In this document: one piece after another, positions 43,402 through 52,826 of the stretch
How positions within the stretch are numbered: position 1 is the first letter of the stretch
Layout: each line of letters starts with the position of its first letter
Origin: Jatrophihabitans sp.
GTDB lineage: Bacteria > Actinomycetota > Actinomycetes > Mycobacteriales > Jatrophihabitantaceae
Length of the DNA: 64,000 bases
Direction of reading: 5' to 3'
Assembly: GCA_036399055.1 (NCBI GenBank)
Contig: DASWNX010000006.1
Location: 23,524-87,523, forward strand
Notes under the pieces: generated by a model
What the model saw: the letters and a program-made list of their open reading frames with translations, nothing else
The model's database searches: none
What the model was told of the DNA's origin: nothing
Translations under genes and position numbers: made by a program

Positions 43402-44880
43402 TTACCGCGTAGGGAGCGCGTCGGCGCCGCCGCGATAGACGACTAGGGCCTCCCGGCGCACCGAGAACGTCACCTTGTTCGGCGCGTCGGTCACCTCGCC
43501 GTCGCGGGCGAGGTAGCCGGGCGGCCCGGAGGTCGTGACCGTGAGGCTCGGGGTGCGGGTCTCGACGTAGCGTGAGCTGCGATACAGGTCTCCGGTGAGC
43601 GCGCCGAGCAGCAGCCGCCACCGCGCGCCGGAGAGGGCTGAGTCGACCAACCGCACGTCCAGTTGACCGGAGTCCATCGCGCTGCGCCAGCGAGGCACGA
43701 AGCCGCGCGGAGAGTAGCCGCCGTTGCCGATGAAGATCATGACCAGCCGGCGCCGCACACCGTCGACCTCGGCTTCCAGCGGCGGGCACTTGCGCAGCAC
43801 CTGGGCGATTGCCCACGCCGCGGCCACCGGCTTGCCGACCCGCTGCTCCCAACGCTCCCGGATCTTGACGAACTCCGGGTAGCTGCCGAGGCTGGCGGTG
43901 TTGAGGAACAGCTTTCCCTCGGCGTCACCGACATCGACGCAGATCGCCCGACCGGCGGCCAGCGCCTCGACGGCGTCCTCGACGTCGGTCAGCTCCAAGT
44001 CGGCGGCGAAGTGGTTGAAGGTGCCGGCCGGCACCACCAACAGCGGCACCCCGGCGTCCACGGCAGCCGTGGCCGCCGCGTTGATCGTGCCGTCCCCGCC
44101 GGCGACGCCGAGCACCTCGGCGCGCTTGGCGGCCGCCCGCATCGCTTCGACGACGTCATCGGCCTCGCCCAACTCCACGATCTCGGCGGCGGGCAGGGCC
44201 TGGCGCAGCTGTGCGGCCACCCCCTCGTTGCCGCCACCGCCGGACAGCAGGCTGACCACCAGCACCACTCCCTGCCCGGCCGGACGGGGCGGCTGCGGAC
44301 GGGCCGGGGCGCTGTCGACGCGCACCGGCTCGGGGTGGCGCGCCGGCACGGCTGCCGCCCCGATGCCGGCCACGGCGGCGCCCAGGGCCGCCCCGGCAAG
44401 CACATCGCTGGTGAAGTGGACGCCGGTGAAGATCCGGGAGAAGCAGACCGCCCCGGCCAGCGCCCCGATCGGCGCCGCGAGCTCGGGGAACTCGAACCCG
44501 ACCGCGACCGCGAAGGCCGCCGCGGAGGCGGAGTGCCCGGACGGAAACGAGCTGGACGTGGGCACGTGGTGAGCGATCCGGGCGGTGGGCACGTCACGCA
44601 GCAGCGGACGCCTGCGGGGCACGGCGCGCTTGCCCACCTGGTTGGCCAGCAGGCTGGCGACCGCGATCGACCCCAGTCCCCGGACCGCCGCGCGACGCGG
44701 CCTGGTGTCGCCACTGGCGAGCAGGGCGGCCGAGATCGCCATCCACAGTTTCGACTTGTCAGCCGCGCGGGTGAGCAGCGGCAGCCCTCGCTCAAGGACC
44801 GTCGGCAGCGGCGCCGCGCCGATCCGGGCGCTTACCGCCACATCCCAGCGGCTAACGGTCGAAAACGCTCCGTGATCCAT
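43402..44880 (-). CDS. Bifunctional PAP2 phosphatase / diacylglycerol kinase-family lipid kinase
   Basis: The 492-residue product fuses two lipid enzymes. The N-terminal PAP2 domain (about residues 30-185) has KRAVPRRRP, SFPSGHSASAAAF and SRIFTGVHFTSDVLAG, the three phosphatase motifs. The C-terminal kinase domain (about residues 205-492) has VVSLLSGGGGNEGV and the ATP motif GVAGGDGTINAAA, then an acidic and Gly-rich half. Such fusions are known in actinobacteria; they presumably act on membrane lipids at the inner leaflet. Which lipid is phosphorylated cannot be said. Confidence 0.88.
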   Translation of the reverse strand: MDHGAFSTVSRWDVAVSARIGAAPLPTVLERGLPLLTRAADKSKLWMAISAALLASGDTRPRRAAVRGLGSIAVASLLANQVGKRAVPRRRPLLRDVPTARIAHHVPTSSSFPSGHSASAAAFAVAVGFEFPELAAPIGALAGAVCFSRIFTGVHFTSDVLAGAALGAAVAGIGAAAVPARHPEPVRVDSAPARPQPPRPAGQGVVLVVSLLSGGGGNEGVAAQLRQALPAAEIVELGEADDVVEAMRAAAKRAEVLGVAGGDGTINAAATAAVDAGVPLLVVPAGTFNHFAADLELTDVEDAVEALAAGRAICVDVGDAEGKLFLNTASLGSYPEFVKIRERWEQRVGKPVAAAWAIAQVLRKCPPLEAEVDGVRRRLVMIFIGNGGYSPRGFVPRWRSAMDSGQLDVRLVDSALSGARWRLLLGALTGDLYRSSRYVETRTPSLTVTTSGPPGYLARDGEVTDAPNKVTFSVRREALVVYRGGADALPTR

Positions 44881-44978
44881 CCGGCAAGCCTAGTGGCCCG
44901 AGCGCTTGGCGTGTGGTCGATGTGCTGTCAGCTGGGGCCTCACGCGCGCCTGCTGTCGAAACGATCATGGCAATTGTC

Positions 44979-45008
44979 TTGTTAAAGCCTGATTGACAAG
45001 GTTCTATA
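44979..45008 (+). promoter_or_regulatory. Candidate promoter of the 45-56 kb operon, giving a leaderless transcript
   Basis: TTGTTA (44979-44984), 18 bases, TCTATA (45003-45008). Transcription would start at or next to the ATG at 45014. No Shine-Dalgarno element is present before that ATG, which fits a leaderless mRNA. The block is AT-rich. Confidence 0.45.
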
Positions 45009-45013
45009 GATAA

Positions 45014-45745
45014 ATGGAATTAGCCCGAATTGCCGCAGACACCGGTGGGCGAGGTTCCAGGCTGCCGAGCAGGCCGGCCGACGCGGCGATCGAGGCCGTC
45101 CTCTTCGACTGCGACGGCGTTCTCGTAGACAGTGAATCGCTGTCGGCTTCCATTCTCAGCGCGATGCTCGACGAGCGAGGAGTCACGCTCGGCTTCGCCG
45201 CGGCGCTGGACCTGCTGCGCGGCCGGAAGGTCGCCACCTGGGTCGCCGAGCTGTTCGCCGGGTCGGCGCTGGCGGGCTCGCAGGAGACGTTCACCCGCGA
45301 CTACCGGGCCCGCGTCTCCACGGCCTACCGCCACGAGCTCCAGGCCGAACCGCACGCCCAAGAGCTTCTCGACGGAATGGACGTGCCGTATTCGATCGTG
45401 TCCAACGCGCCTGAGTGGAAGATCCGCGATGGCCTGACGTGCGCGCGGTTGGAGGCGGGCTCGGCCCATCAGCTCGTCAGCGCCTATGACCTGCAGTCAT
45501 GGAAGCCGGAGCCCACCGTCTACCTGCACGCCGCGGCCGGGCTGGGTGTCGCGGCTGAACGCTGCCTGGCGGTCGAAGACAGCGACGCGGGCGTCCGCGC
45601 GGCGCACGCGGCCGGGATGCGGGTCATCCACTACACCCGCGACGACGCGGTCCCGACCCACCCGTTGGCCGTTGCCCGAAGCCGGCACCACGCGCAGACA
45701 CAGCTCATCATCGCGTCCCTCGCCACCCAAGGAGCTGCCGTATGA
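45014..45745 (+). CDS. HAD-family sugar-phosphatase-like hydrolase
   Basis: The 243-residue product has the HAD motifs: VLFDCDGVLVDSES (catalytic Asp pair), the motif II region YSIVSNAPEWKI, WKPEPTVYLHAAAGLG with the lysine, and VEDSDAGVRAAHAAGM with the motif IV acids. The cap is of the beta-phosphoglucomutase/sugar phosphatase kind. It probably removes a phosphate from a small sugar phosphate. It is the first gene of the 45-56 kb train and overlaps the transaldolase gene by 4 bases. The start ATG lacks a ribosome site. Confidence 0.85.
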   Translation: MELARIAADTGGRGSRLPSRPADAAIEAVLFDCDGVLVDSESLSASILSAMLDERGVTLGFAAALDLLRGRKVATWVAELFAGSALAGSQETFTRDYRARVSTAYRHELQAEPHAQELLDGMDVPYSIVSNAPEWKIRDGLTCARLEAGSAHQLVSAYDLQSWKPEPTVYLHAAAGLGVAAERCLAVEDSDAGVRAAHAAGMRVIHYTRDDAVPTHPLAVARSRHHAQTQLIIASLATQGAAV

Positions 45746-46911
45746 CTGGCCAGATCATCGCCTCGCCCACCGGCGCGCAGTCACCACAGGGCATCGGCGG
45801 CCATGCCGCCCTGGCAGGGCAGATTCGCGCTGCTCGAATCGCCAACCCGGCCATTGAATTCTGGTTCGACAGTCACCCGCGCATCCAGTCGCCGGACACG
45901 CCGGCCGGTGAGGCGGTCGCCGACACCCTCGGTCATTACGGCCCGTCCTCGGCAGGATCACCCGAGCTCGCGGCCGAGCTGACCGGTGTGACGACCAATC
46001 CCAACCTCATCGAGGAGTACGACGCCGTGGTCCGGCGACGCACCAGTGCCACCGACCCGCGCACAGCCGCGACGCGCGATCGGAGTTACCCCGCCCACAT
46101 CGCCTCGGCGGCCGAGGCGATGCGCGAGCTGCACGACCGCTCTGCCGGACGGTACGGCTGGGTGTCGGCGCAGGTGTCGCCGCGTCACACCTTCGACACC
46201 CGCGCCATCGTCGAGGAGGGTCTGCGGCTGGCCGCGGTGGCCAGGAACGTGATGGTCAAGGTCCCCGGCTCCCAGCAGGGCTACCGGGCCATCGAGCACC
46301 TGGTCGGCTGCGGGGTCTCGGTGAACGGCACTCTGAGCTTCAGCCTCGCGCAGTTCGAGGCCTTCGCCACCGCTGTCGCCTACGGTCGCGGCCGGCTCAG
46401 CAGGTCCGAGAACGACGGCGTGCGAACGGTGGTCACGCACATGGCGGGCAGGGTCGGCGACGCCGTGCGCGCCTACAGCCGAGCCGAGGTGAGCCTGCGC
46501 AGCCTGCGAGTGGCCGAGGCCGCGCTGGCCCGGCGCGGCGCGGACCTGGTCGCCCAGATCGAGCCGCACAGCTCGATCCTGATGTCCAGCGTGCGTATCG
46601 ACGCCGGAGCCGCCGAAGAATGCCTGCACATCAGCGCCACCCTCGACAAGCCGATCGCCTACACCATCAACCCCGGCACCTACGCGGCGCTCGAGCGGGT
46701 CGACATCGCCGCCGTCTTCCATCCCGGGACCGACCTGCTCGACGAGGTGGACGCGCTCGGCGCCGGCGCCGCCGCGCACGAGCTGATCCGCCCGCTGTTC
46801 AACCGCGCCCTGCCCGCAGCTGAGTTCTGGACCATGCCGCAGTTCCTGCAAACCCTGGCCGAGGCCAGCTCGTCGCACCTGAAGCTGATGGGCGGGGGGC
46901 ACGCGGCATGA
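45742..46911 (+). CDS. Transaldolase-family enzyme
   Basis: The 389-residue product has the transaldolase family blocks: IEFWFDSHPRIQ with the Asp, VTTNPNLIEE, the Schiff-base lysine in VMVKVPGSQQGYRAIEHLV, GVSVNGTLSFSLAQFEAF and the C-terminal LIRPLFNRALPAAEF. The N-terminal 35 residues and a segment at about residues 95-130 are not typical of housekeeping transaldolases. It is therefore a divergent member, possibly transferring or releasing a dihydroxyacetone unit. It overlaps its neighbours by 4 bases on both sides. Confidence 0.82.
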   Translation: MTGQIIASPTGAQSPQGIGGHAALAGQIRAARIANPAIEFWFDSHPRIQSPDTPAGEAVADTLGHYGPSSAGSPELAAELTGVTTNPNLIEEYDAVVRRRTSATDPRTAATRDRSYPAHIASAAEAMRELHDRSAGRYGWVSAQVSPRHTFDTRAIVEEGLRLAAVARNVMVKVPGSQQGYRAIEHLVGCGVSVNGTLSFSLAQFEAFATAVAYGRGRLSRSENDGVRTVVTHMAGRVGDAVRAYSRAEVSLRSLRVAEAALARRGADLVAQIEPHSSILMSSVRIDAGAAEECLHISATLDKPIAYTINPGTYAALERVDIAAVFHPGTDLLDEVDALGAGAAAHELIRPLFNRALPAAEFWTMPQFLQTLAEASSSHLKLMGGGHAA

Positions 46912-47633
46912 GACTGTCCCTGTGGAGCCATCCGCGCTCGCGATCGACTGCGCTGGAGCGCTATTTCGACAACCGGGGCGACGTCATCACCCACCATGAG
47001 GTGCTCGCCGACTACTACTACATCCACCGGCGCGCCGAACCCATCGAGCACGCCCAGATCGAGGGCGACACAGGGCGGACCTACGAAGAGGCCGCCCGCA
47101 TCCTGCTCGGCCCGGCCGACCGGCCCGTCGTGCACAAGGATTTCCCGTACCACGCCATCGACGAGCTCTGCGCCGACTCGCGCTGGCTCGACGGCCACCA
47201 TGCCGTCCTGGTGCGCGAACCCCGCGAGACGATCTACAGCAACCTCAAGCTCCGCACCCAGGTCACCGGCAAGAACCTCGGCTACGCCGACCTGTGGCGG
47301 TGGCACCAGCACCTCAGCGCCGCAGGCAGCCGGCTGCAGGTCATCGACGCCGAGCAGCTGAACGCAGACCCCGTCCAGACCGTCAGCTCTCTCTGCCGGT
47401 TCGCCGGGCTGCCCTTCGACGAGGGGGGCCTGAGCTGGCAGGCCGACATGAGCGACTCCTGGACCAAGTGGGCCGGCTGGCATGTCGAGGTGGCCCAGAG
47501 CCGCGGGTTGGGGCGCCCCGCGAGCGTCCCCGCCGACTGGGTGGTCCCGCCGGAGCTCGACGGCGTGTACGCCGAGGCCTGCGACGTGTACACCGCCCTG
47601 CGCAAGACGACACTCGGAGAGGTGAGGCTGTGA
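46908..47633 (+). CDS. Sulfotransferase-fold protein
   Basis: The 241-residue product has the 5' phosphosulfate-binding block LSLWSHPRSRSTALERYF and the 3' phosphate region AVLVREPRETIYSNLKLRTQ, as in cytosolic sulfotransferases of the loosely annotated bacterial kind. The family is diverse and some members do not sulfonate. The central DFPYHAIDELCADSRWLDGH segment would shape the acceptor pocket. It overlaps the SDR gene by 4 bases. The acceptor would be the product of this cluster, which is unknown. Confidence 0.68.
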   Translation: MRLSLWSHPRSRSTALERYFDNRGDVITHHEVLADYYYIHRRAEPIEHAQIEGDTGRTYEEAARILLGPADRPVVHKDFPYHAIDELCADSRWLDGHHAVLVREPRETIYSNLKLRTQVTGKNLGYADLWRWHQHLSAAGSRLQVIDAEQLNADPVQTVSSLCRFAGLPFDEGGLSWQADMSDSWTKWAGWHVEVAQSRGLGRPASVPADWVVPPELDGVYAEACDVYTALRKTTLGEVRL

Positions 47634-48379
47634 CGACGGCAAGACAGAACTCGACCGGGCGGGGAACCTGCGTCGTGACCGGCGCCGCGAACGGCATCGG
47701 CCGGGCGCTGGCTCACCGGCTGGCAGACGCCGGCTACGAGCTGCTGCTGGTCGATGTCGACGGGGCCGGCCTGGACAAGGTCGCCGGCGAACTGCCGGCC
47801 CCGCCATGGACCGTGACCGCGGACCTGTCCGGGCGCTCGGGCGTCGAGCAGGTGTGCGAGGCGATCGGCAAGATCGACCATCCCGTCGCCCTGGTCAACA
47901 ACGCCGGGATGTACCGCGGCAATCCGTTGCACACCTATGACGTGGCGATGATCGAGGGAGACTACTGGGTCAACGTGCTGGCCCCGATGCTGCTCACCCA
48001 GGCCTACGCGACGCCGCTGGTCGAGCGGGGCGAGCTTGGCTGCGTCGTCAACCTCTCCTCCACGGCTGGGGAGATCGGCAGCTCCGACGCCGTCTACGGA
48101 TCGTCGAAGGCGGCCGTGATCGGCCTCACCAAGTCCCAGGCGATGAACTACGCACCCTGGGTCCGGGTCAACTGCGTGTCACCCGGCCTGGTGCGCGACA
48201 CCGCTATCGAGGACCGGATCCCCGCCTACCGCCACGCCGAGTACGCCCGCCAGGAGCAGTTGAGCACCCGCCTGGACGCAGCCTCGGTGGCCGAGGTGAT
48301 CGAGTTCCTGATCTCACCGGCCAGCCGCAACCTGACCGGCAAGGTCATCCCCGTGGACAACGGCGCCTATCCGCGCTGA
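47630..48379 (+). CDS. Short-chain dehydrogenase/reductase
   Basis: The 249-residue product is a classical SDR: the cofactor motif VTGAANGIGRALAHRL, LVNNAGMYRG, the catalytic serine in VVNLSSTAGEIG, YGSSKAAVIGLTKS with the Tyr and Lys, and NCVSPGLVRDTAI. NAD or NADP use cannot be told with confidence; an aspartate after the second strand (LLVDVDGAG) favours NAD. GTG at 47630 overlaps the sulfotransferase stop. Confidence 0.88.
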   Translation: MTTARQNSTGRGTCVVTGAANGIGRALAHRLADAGYELLLVDVDGAGLDKVAGELPAPPWTVTADLSGRSGVEQVCEAIGKIDHPVALVNNAGMYRGNPLHTYDVAMIEGDYWVNVLAPMLLTQAYATPLVERGELGCVVNLSSTAGEIGSSDAVYGSSKAAVIGLTKSQAMNYAPWVRVNCVSPGLVRDTAIEDRIPAYRHAEYARQEQLSTRLDAASVAEVIEFLISPASRNLTGKVIPVDNGAYPR

Positions 48380-48458
48380 TCGAGCGGCGCCGCTCATCCG
48401 TCGCCGATGACCGCCGCCCTTCCGATCACCCCACTCAGCACAGCCGAAGGAGCACGTC

Positions 48459-49613
48459 ATGCAGCACCTGAGCCCGGTGGGACACCACCGCGTCCTCATA
48501 GTCGGTTACGGCGATCTGGCGAAGAAGATCGCCAACGCCCTCGTCCTCGACCAGCGGTTGGACGCCATCGCCGTCACGTCCCGGTCGGAGGAGCAGATAA
48601 CCCGGGACTCCAACCTGCTGAGGTTCACCGGCATCAACCACGGTTTCCGGGGTGAGGTGAGCGGGCATGTCGTGGACCTGCAGCAGCCGGCGTCGGCGGT
48701 CGAGGTCCTGGACCGGTTCCAGCCGACGATGGTGATCAACTGCGCCTCGGTCCAGTCCTGGCGGCGGCTCACCGAGCTGCCCGCCGCGCTGTACCGCGAA
48801 CTCGACGAGGCCCAGTTCGGCCCGTGGCTGCCGATGCACCTGGCCCCCGTCCACACACTCAGCCAGGCGCTACGCGCGCATGCCGGCGCCCCTGTGCTGG
48901 TCAACTGCGCCTTCCCCGACGCGGTGGGGCCGGTGCTGGCGCCGCTGGGACTGGCGCCCACGATCGGCGCCGGCAACGTCGCCAACGTGGTGCCCGCTCT
49001 CACCTGGTCCGCGGCGCGGGTGCTGGGGCTGCCGATCGACGAGCTCGAGGTGCGGCTGGTGGCCCAGCACTATTACAGCCACCGGCTGCCGCGCGCCGGC
49101 GACGCGGGTGAGGCCGAGGCGGCGCTGGAGATCCGGCGCCGCGGAAAGGTCCTCGACACACGTTCGGACCTGGAGGCGATCCAGCATGGGGTCTCCACGT
49201 TCTGCCGCCGCACCGGCGGCGTCGACGGGCAGTCGCTGACCGCCTCGTCGGTGCTGTCGGTGGTTCGGGCGCTCATCGGCGACCGGCCGACGCTGGTGCA
49301 CGCCCCGGCCCCGGGTGGGTTGCCCGGCGGGTACCCGGTGCTGGTGAGCCGGGCCGGCTTCGAGTTGAGCCTGCCGACGGGCATGGACCAGTCCGAAGCC
49401 GTCCGGATCAACGAGGTGGGCCAGTACGCCGACGGCATCGCCGCCATCGACCCGGTCACCGGCGCCGCTGCCATCCGGCCCGACAAGCTCGAGATCCTGC
49501 AGCGTCACTTCAAGGTGAACCCAGACCCGATCGAGCCGTCGACGGCCTGGCAGCGCGCGCATGAGATGCATGAGTCCTTCAGCGAGCTGCTGTCAGCCAG
49601 GAGCGCGGCATGA
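48459..49613 (+). CDS. Rossmann-fold NAD(P)-binding oxidoreductase of unknown family
   Basis: The 384-residue product begins with a dinucleotide-binding motif (HRVLIVGYGDLAKKIANALV) and continues like saccharopine-dehydrogenase-type enzymes: TMVINCASVQSWRR, VLVNCAFPDAVGPVLAPLG, and an alpha/beta half to the C-terminus. No close named family is recognised. It starts 79 bases after the SDR gene with GAAGGAG upstream, and its stop overlaps the methyltransferase start by 4 bases. It may act in the same pathway as the SDR. Confidence 0.7.
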   Translation: MQHLSPVGHHRVLIVGYGDLAKKIANALVLDQRLDAIAVTSRSEEQITRDSNLLRFTGINHGFRGEVSGHVVDLQQPASAVEVLDRFQPTMVINCASVQSWRRLTELPAALYRELDEAQFGPWLPMHLAPVHTLSQALRAHAGAPVLVNCAFPDAVGPVLAPLGLAPTIGAGNVANVVPALTWSAARVLGLPIDELEVRLVAQHYYSHRLPRAGDAGEAEAALEIRRRGKVLDTRSDLEAIQHGVSTFCRRTGGVDGQSLTASSVLSVVRALIGDRPTLVHAPAPGGLPGGYPVLVSRAGFELSLPTGMDQSEAVRINEVGQYADGIAAIDPVTGAAAIRPDKLEILQRHFKVNPDPIEPSTAWQRAHEMHESFSELLSARSAA

Positions 49614-50383
49614 GGGCCGAACTCGCGACCGATCAGTACGGGCAGGGCTTTGCCGCCCGCTGGGACGAGCTGGTGGATTGGGACCGGCGGCTCGCGGTCG
49701 AGGGCGGTTTTCTGGATTGGATGATCGAATCCGCGCCGGGGCCGGCCCTGCTCGATATCGCCTGCGGCACCGGATTCCACGCCGCCCACTTCCTCGCCGC
49801 CGGTTATCAGGTCGACGCGATCGACGGCAGCGCCGAGATGGTGGAGCAGGCCCGGGCCAACCTGAAGGCGCCGCGTCCGGACGTGCGGGTCGAGCAGATG
49901 GCCTGGGATGACCTGCGACCGTTGTCGTCGCTGCGCTATGACGCGGTGATCTGCCTCGGCAGCTCGATGCCGCACGCCGGCGCAGAGCAGCGCCGGATCC
50001 TGCTCCGCCGGCTTCACGCCCTGCTGAACCCCGGCGGTGTGCTGCTGGTCGATCACCGCAATTTCGACTACATCGTCAAGCACCAGGCCATGCCACCCGG
50101 GCGCAGCGTGTACGCCGGAAACGTCAAGGTCACGCTGGAGGCCAGCGACGCGGCCACCACCACCTTCGGATACCGCTACATCGATGGGTTCTACCGAACG
50201 CTGACCGTCGAGTCGCTGAGCTTCGACGAGCTGCGCGATGATCTGCGGGCAGCGGGCTTCAGCCACGTCGACTCTTTCGGTGACCAGCGGTTGATCTCCT
50301 CGGCCGATGACTCCGGGTTCTTCCTCCACCGCGCGGTCCGCGCCGCGACCGGCTGGCCGTCCCCGGATGACTCGACCGACTGA
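49610..50383 (+). CDS. SAM-dependent methyltransferase (class I)
   Basis: The 257-residue product has the SAM motifs: LLDIACGTGFHAAHFLAAGY (motif I), VDAIDGSAEMVEQARANLK (post I), YDAVICLGSSMPHA (motif II) and LLNPGGVLLVDHRNFDYIV (motif III). The N-terminal VEGGFLDWMIE and other blocks resemble small-molecule N- or O-methyltransferases such as the glycine/sarcosine group. The acceptor is unknown. Confidence 0.85.
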   Translation: MRAELATDQYGQGFAARWDELVDWDRRLAVEGGFLDWMIESAPGPALLDIACGTGFHAAHFLAAGYQVDAIDGSAEMVEQARANLKAPRPDVRVEQMAWDDLRPLSSLRYDAVICLGSSMPHAGAEQRRILLRRLHALLNPGGVLLVDHRNFDYIVKHQAMPPGRSVYAGNVKVTLEASDAATTTFGYRYIDGFYRTLTVESLSFDELRDDLRAAGFSHVDSFGDQRLISSADDSGFFLHRAVRAATGWPSPDDSTD

Positions 50384-50414
50384 CCGTGACTTCGACGACG
50401 TAGAAGGAGCTCGC

Positions 50415-51734
50415 ATGACCTCACGGATCGGCACCCCGGCGCAGCGCTGGTCGGCCGTGTTGTTGATCGCCGGATTCGTGGGAGTCACCTACGGCTTCGG
50501 CATCTACGTGTTCAGCCAGTTGCTGCCGACGATGTCTGACGACCTCGGATTCTCTTACGCCACCGCCGGCCAGATCACCGGCATCGGGCAGTTGCTGTTC
50601 ATCGTGTTCGCCTTCGCCGCGACCTGGCTGAGCCACCGGTTCAACGGCGCCGTGGTGGTGGTGGGCTCAGCGGCGCTGTGCACGCTGTGCCTGATCGGCG
50701 TGGGGCTGACGAGCAGCACCGTGGTGCTCACCATCTGCCTGGCGATCGCCGCAGGCACGTCTGCCTCGGTGTACGTCCCGATCGTGGAGATGGTGCCGCG
50801 GCTGATCGAGGGCAACCGGCGCGGCACGGCCCTGGGCATCATCTCCAGCGGAACGACCTACGGGATCTTCGTCTCGGCCGCGGTCATCCCGGTGCTGACC
50901 GACACTGTCGGCTGGCGGGCGGTCTGGTTCGTGGTGGCCGGCGTCTCGGTCGCGCTCATCGTGGTCGCGGTCCGGCTGTTCTCGCGGCTGGGGCTGTTCC
51001 AGGACCTGCCGGATCCGGCGGCTGAGGACGCTGCCGCCGGCAGTGCTGGCGTGAGCGGCGGCGCCGCCGACCGGCCGCGAGCCCGGCGGTCGCTAGCTGC
51101 CGGTTTGGCGTTCATCAGCGTCTGGATGGTCGGGATCTGGGTCATCAAGTTCATGAACGGCTTCTCGTTCATGTCCTACCAGAACTTCCTGGCGCCGCTG
51201 CTGCGCGACCATGGCGGCCAGACGATCGGCTATTCCTCCGCGGTCTGGATGACGATCGCCGTCGTCGGCGCGTTCGCCGGCTTCGCCGTCGGCCGGCTCG
51301 GTGACGTCCTGGGCCTGCGACGCACGTTGACCATCTGCTACGGCCTGTTCCTGGCCAGCTGCCTGCTGCTCTACACCTCGCAGTCGGGGTGGTTGCCGTT
51401 CGTCGCGGCGATGCTGTTCGGGCTGAGCTTCTACCCGATCTACGGCCTGGTCCCCGCCTACGTCGGCAAGATCTCGACGGTGTCGCAGGCGACGCTGATC
51501 TTCGGCCTGGCCAACGTCTTTCAGGGCGCCGGCGGCGTCGTGGGCAACCTGACCGGCGGATCGGTGGCCACCGACACCGCGTGGCTGCCGAACTACTACC
51601 TGCTGCTCGGGGCTGGCGCGTTCGTGCTGGCTGCGGCGACCCTGGCGTTGCCCTCGGACCGCGCCACGCGTCGCGCCGACGCTGCGACCGGCTCCGGCAC
51701 CGACACCTCCCGGGAGGCTGTCGAAGCCCACTAG
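50415..51734 (+). CDS. MFS transporter
   Basis: The 439-residue product has 12 membrane segments in two halves with a central acidic/Ala-rich loop around residues 200-225. The start GVTYGFGIYVFSQLLPTMSDDLG and the FAVGRLGDVLGLRR loop motif place it near the oxalate/formate-antiporter-like MFS branch. It could export or import the compound handled by this gene train. GAAGGAG lies 5 bases before the ATG at 50415. The gap to the methyltransferase gene is 31 bases. Confidence 0.85.
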   Translation: MTSRIGTPAQRWSAVLLIAGFVGVTYGFGIYVFSQLLPTMSDDLGFSYATAGQITGIGQLLFIVFAFAATWLSHRFNGAVVVVGSAALCTLCLIGVGLTSSTVVLTICLAIAAGTSASVYVPIVEMVPRLIEGNRRGTALGIISSGTTYGIFVSAAVIPVLTDTVGWRAVWFVVAGVSVALIVVAVRLFSRLGLFQDLPDPAAEDAAAGSAGVSGGAADRPRARRSLAAGLAFISVWMVGIWVIKFMNGFSFMSYQNFLAPLLRDHGGQTIGYSSAVWMTIAVVGAFAGFAVGRLGDVLGLRRTLTICYGLFLASCLLLYTSQSGWLPFVAAMLFGLSFYPIYGLVPAYVGKISTVSQATLIFGLANVFQGAGGVVGNLTGGSVATDTAWLPNYYLLLGAGAFVLAAATLALPSDRATRRADAATGSGTDTSREAVEAH

Positions 51735-51821
51735 CGACGCCGACCACGCGGTCAGCTGCCGGCCTGGCAGAGTGAAAGACGCCTGAGCGACACCACGAAC
51801 TCGAGCAGGAGACTCATCAGC

Positions 51822-52823
51822 ATGAAGAAGCTCATCAACGATCCGCAGGACGTCGTCGCCGAGGCGCTGCTGGGCATCGAGGCAGCGCATCCGGAACTCA
51901 ACGTCGACCATCGCCACAAGATCATCTATCGGGGTGACGCGCCGCGGCCCGGCAAGGTCGGGATCGTCTCCGGCGGCGGCTCGGGGCATGAGCCGCTGCA
52001 TGGCGGGTTCGTCGGGCTGGGCATGCTGGACGCGGCCTGCGCGGGTGAGATGTTCACCTCTCCGGTGCCGGATCAGGTGCTGGCCGCGACCAAGCTCGTC
52101 GACGGCGGCGCCGGCGTGCTGCACGTGGTCAAGAACTACACCGGCGACGTGATGAACTTCGAGATGGCCGCGGAGCTTGCGGCGGCCGACGGCGGCACGC
52201 AGGTCGTCTCGGTGGTCACCGACGACGATGTCGCAGTGCAGGACAGCACGTGGACCGCAGGCCGGCGCGGGGTCGGCGCCACGGTCCTGCTGGAGAAGAT
52301 CGCCGGCGCCGCGGCCGAGCAGGGCCGGCCGCTGGATCAGGTGGCAGCGATCGCCCGCCGGGTCAACGCCAACGCCCGCAGCATGGGCCTGGCGCTCACC
52401 TCGTGCACGGTTCCGGCCGCAGGCAAGCCGACCTTCGAGATCGGCCCGGACGAGATGGAGCTGGGCGTCGGGATTCACGGTGAGCCGGGCCGCACCCGGG
52501 TGCCGCTGGCGCCGGCCCGTGACATCGCCGAGATGCTCCTCGAGCCGGTGCTGGCCGACCTGCCGTTCAGCAGGGGCGATCAGGTGATCGCCTTTGTCAA
52601 CGGCCTGGGCGGCACACCCCTGATCGAGCTTTACGTCATGTACAACGAGGTGAACCGGATCCTGCTCGGCCACGGCGTGCAGGTGGCGCGCTCGCTGGTG
52701 GGCTCCTACATCACCTCACTCGACATGGCCGGCGCGTCGGTCACGCTGCTCAAGCTCGACGATGAGCTGCTCTCACTGTGGGACGCCCCGGTGCGCACCG
52801 CGCGACTGAGCTGGGGCGCCTGA
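51822..52823 (+). CDS. dhaK: Dihydroxyacetone kinase subunit DhaK
   Basis: DhaK binds dihydroxyacetone as a hemiaminal to a histidine and phosphorylates it with a phosphoryl group carried by DhaL. The 333-residue product has [57 protein letters not shown] and [16 protein letters not shown], in which the histidine is the DHA ligand. It is followed 3 bases later by dhaL and then dhaM, the PTS-type arrangement. Confidence 0.95.
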   Translation: MKKLINDPQDVVAEALLGIEAAHPELNVDHRHKIIYRGDAPRPGKVGIVSGGGSGHEPLHGGFVGLGMLDAACAGEMFTSPVPDQVLAATKLVDGGAGVLHVVKNYTGDVMNFEMAAELAAADGGTQVVSVVTDDDVAVQDSTWTAGRRGVGATVLLEKIAGAAAEQGRPLDQVAAIARRVNANARSMGLALTSCTVPAAGKPTFEIGPDEMELGVGIHGEPGRTRVPLAPARDIAEMLLEPVLADLPFSRGDQVIAFVNGLGGTPLIELYVMYNEVNRILLGHGVQVARSLVGSYITSLDMAGASVTLLKLDDELLSLWDAPVRTARLSWGA

Positions 52824-52826
52824 CTC

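Noticed and set aside
48384-48397. GAGCGGCGCCGCTC palindrome after the SDR gene
   Set aside because: No loop, no T-run and no neighbouring promoter; GC-rich palindromes of this size arise often by chance.
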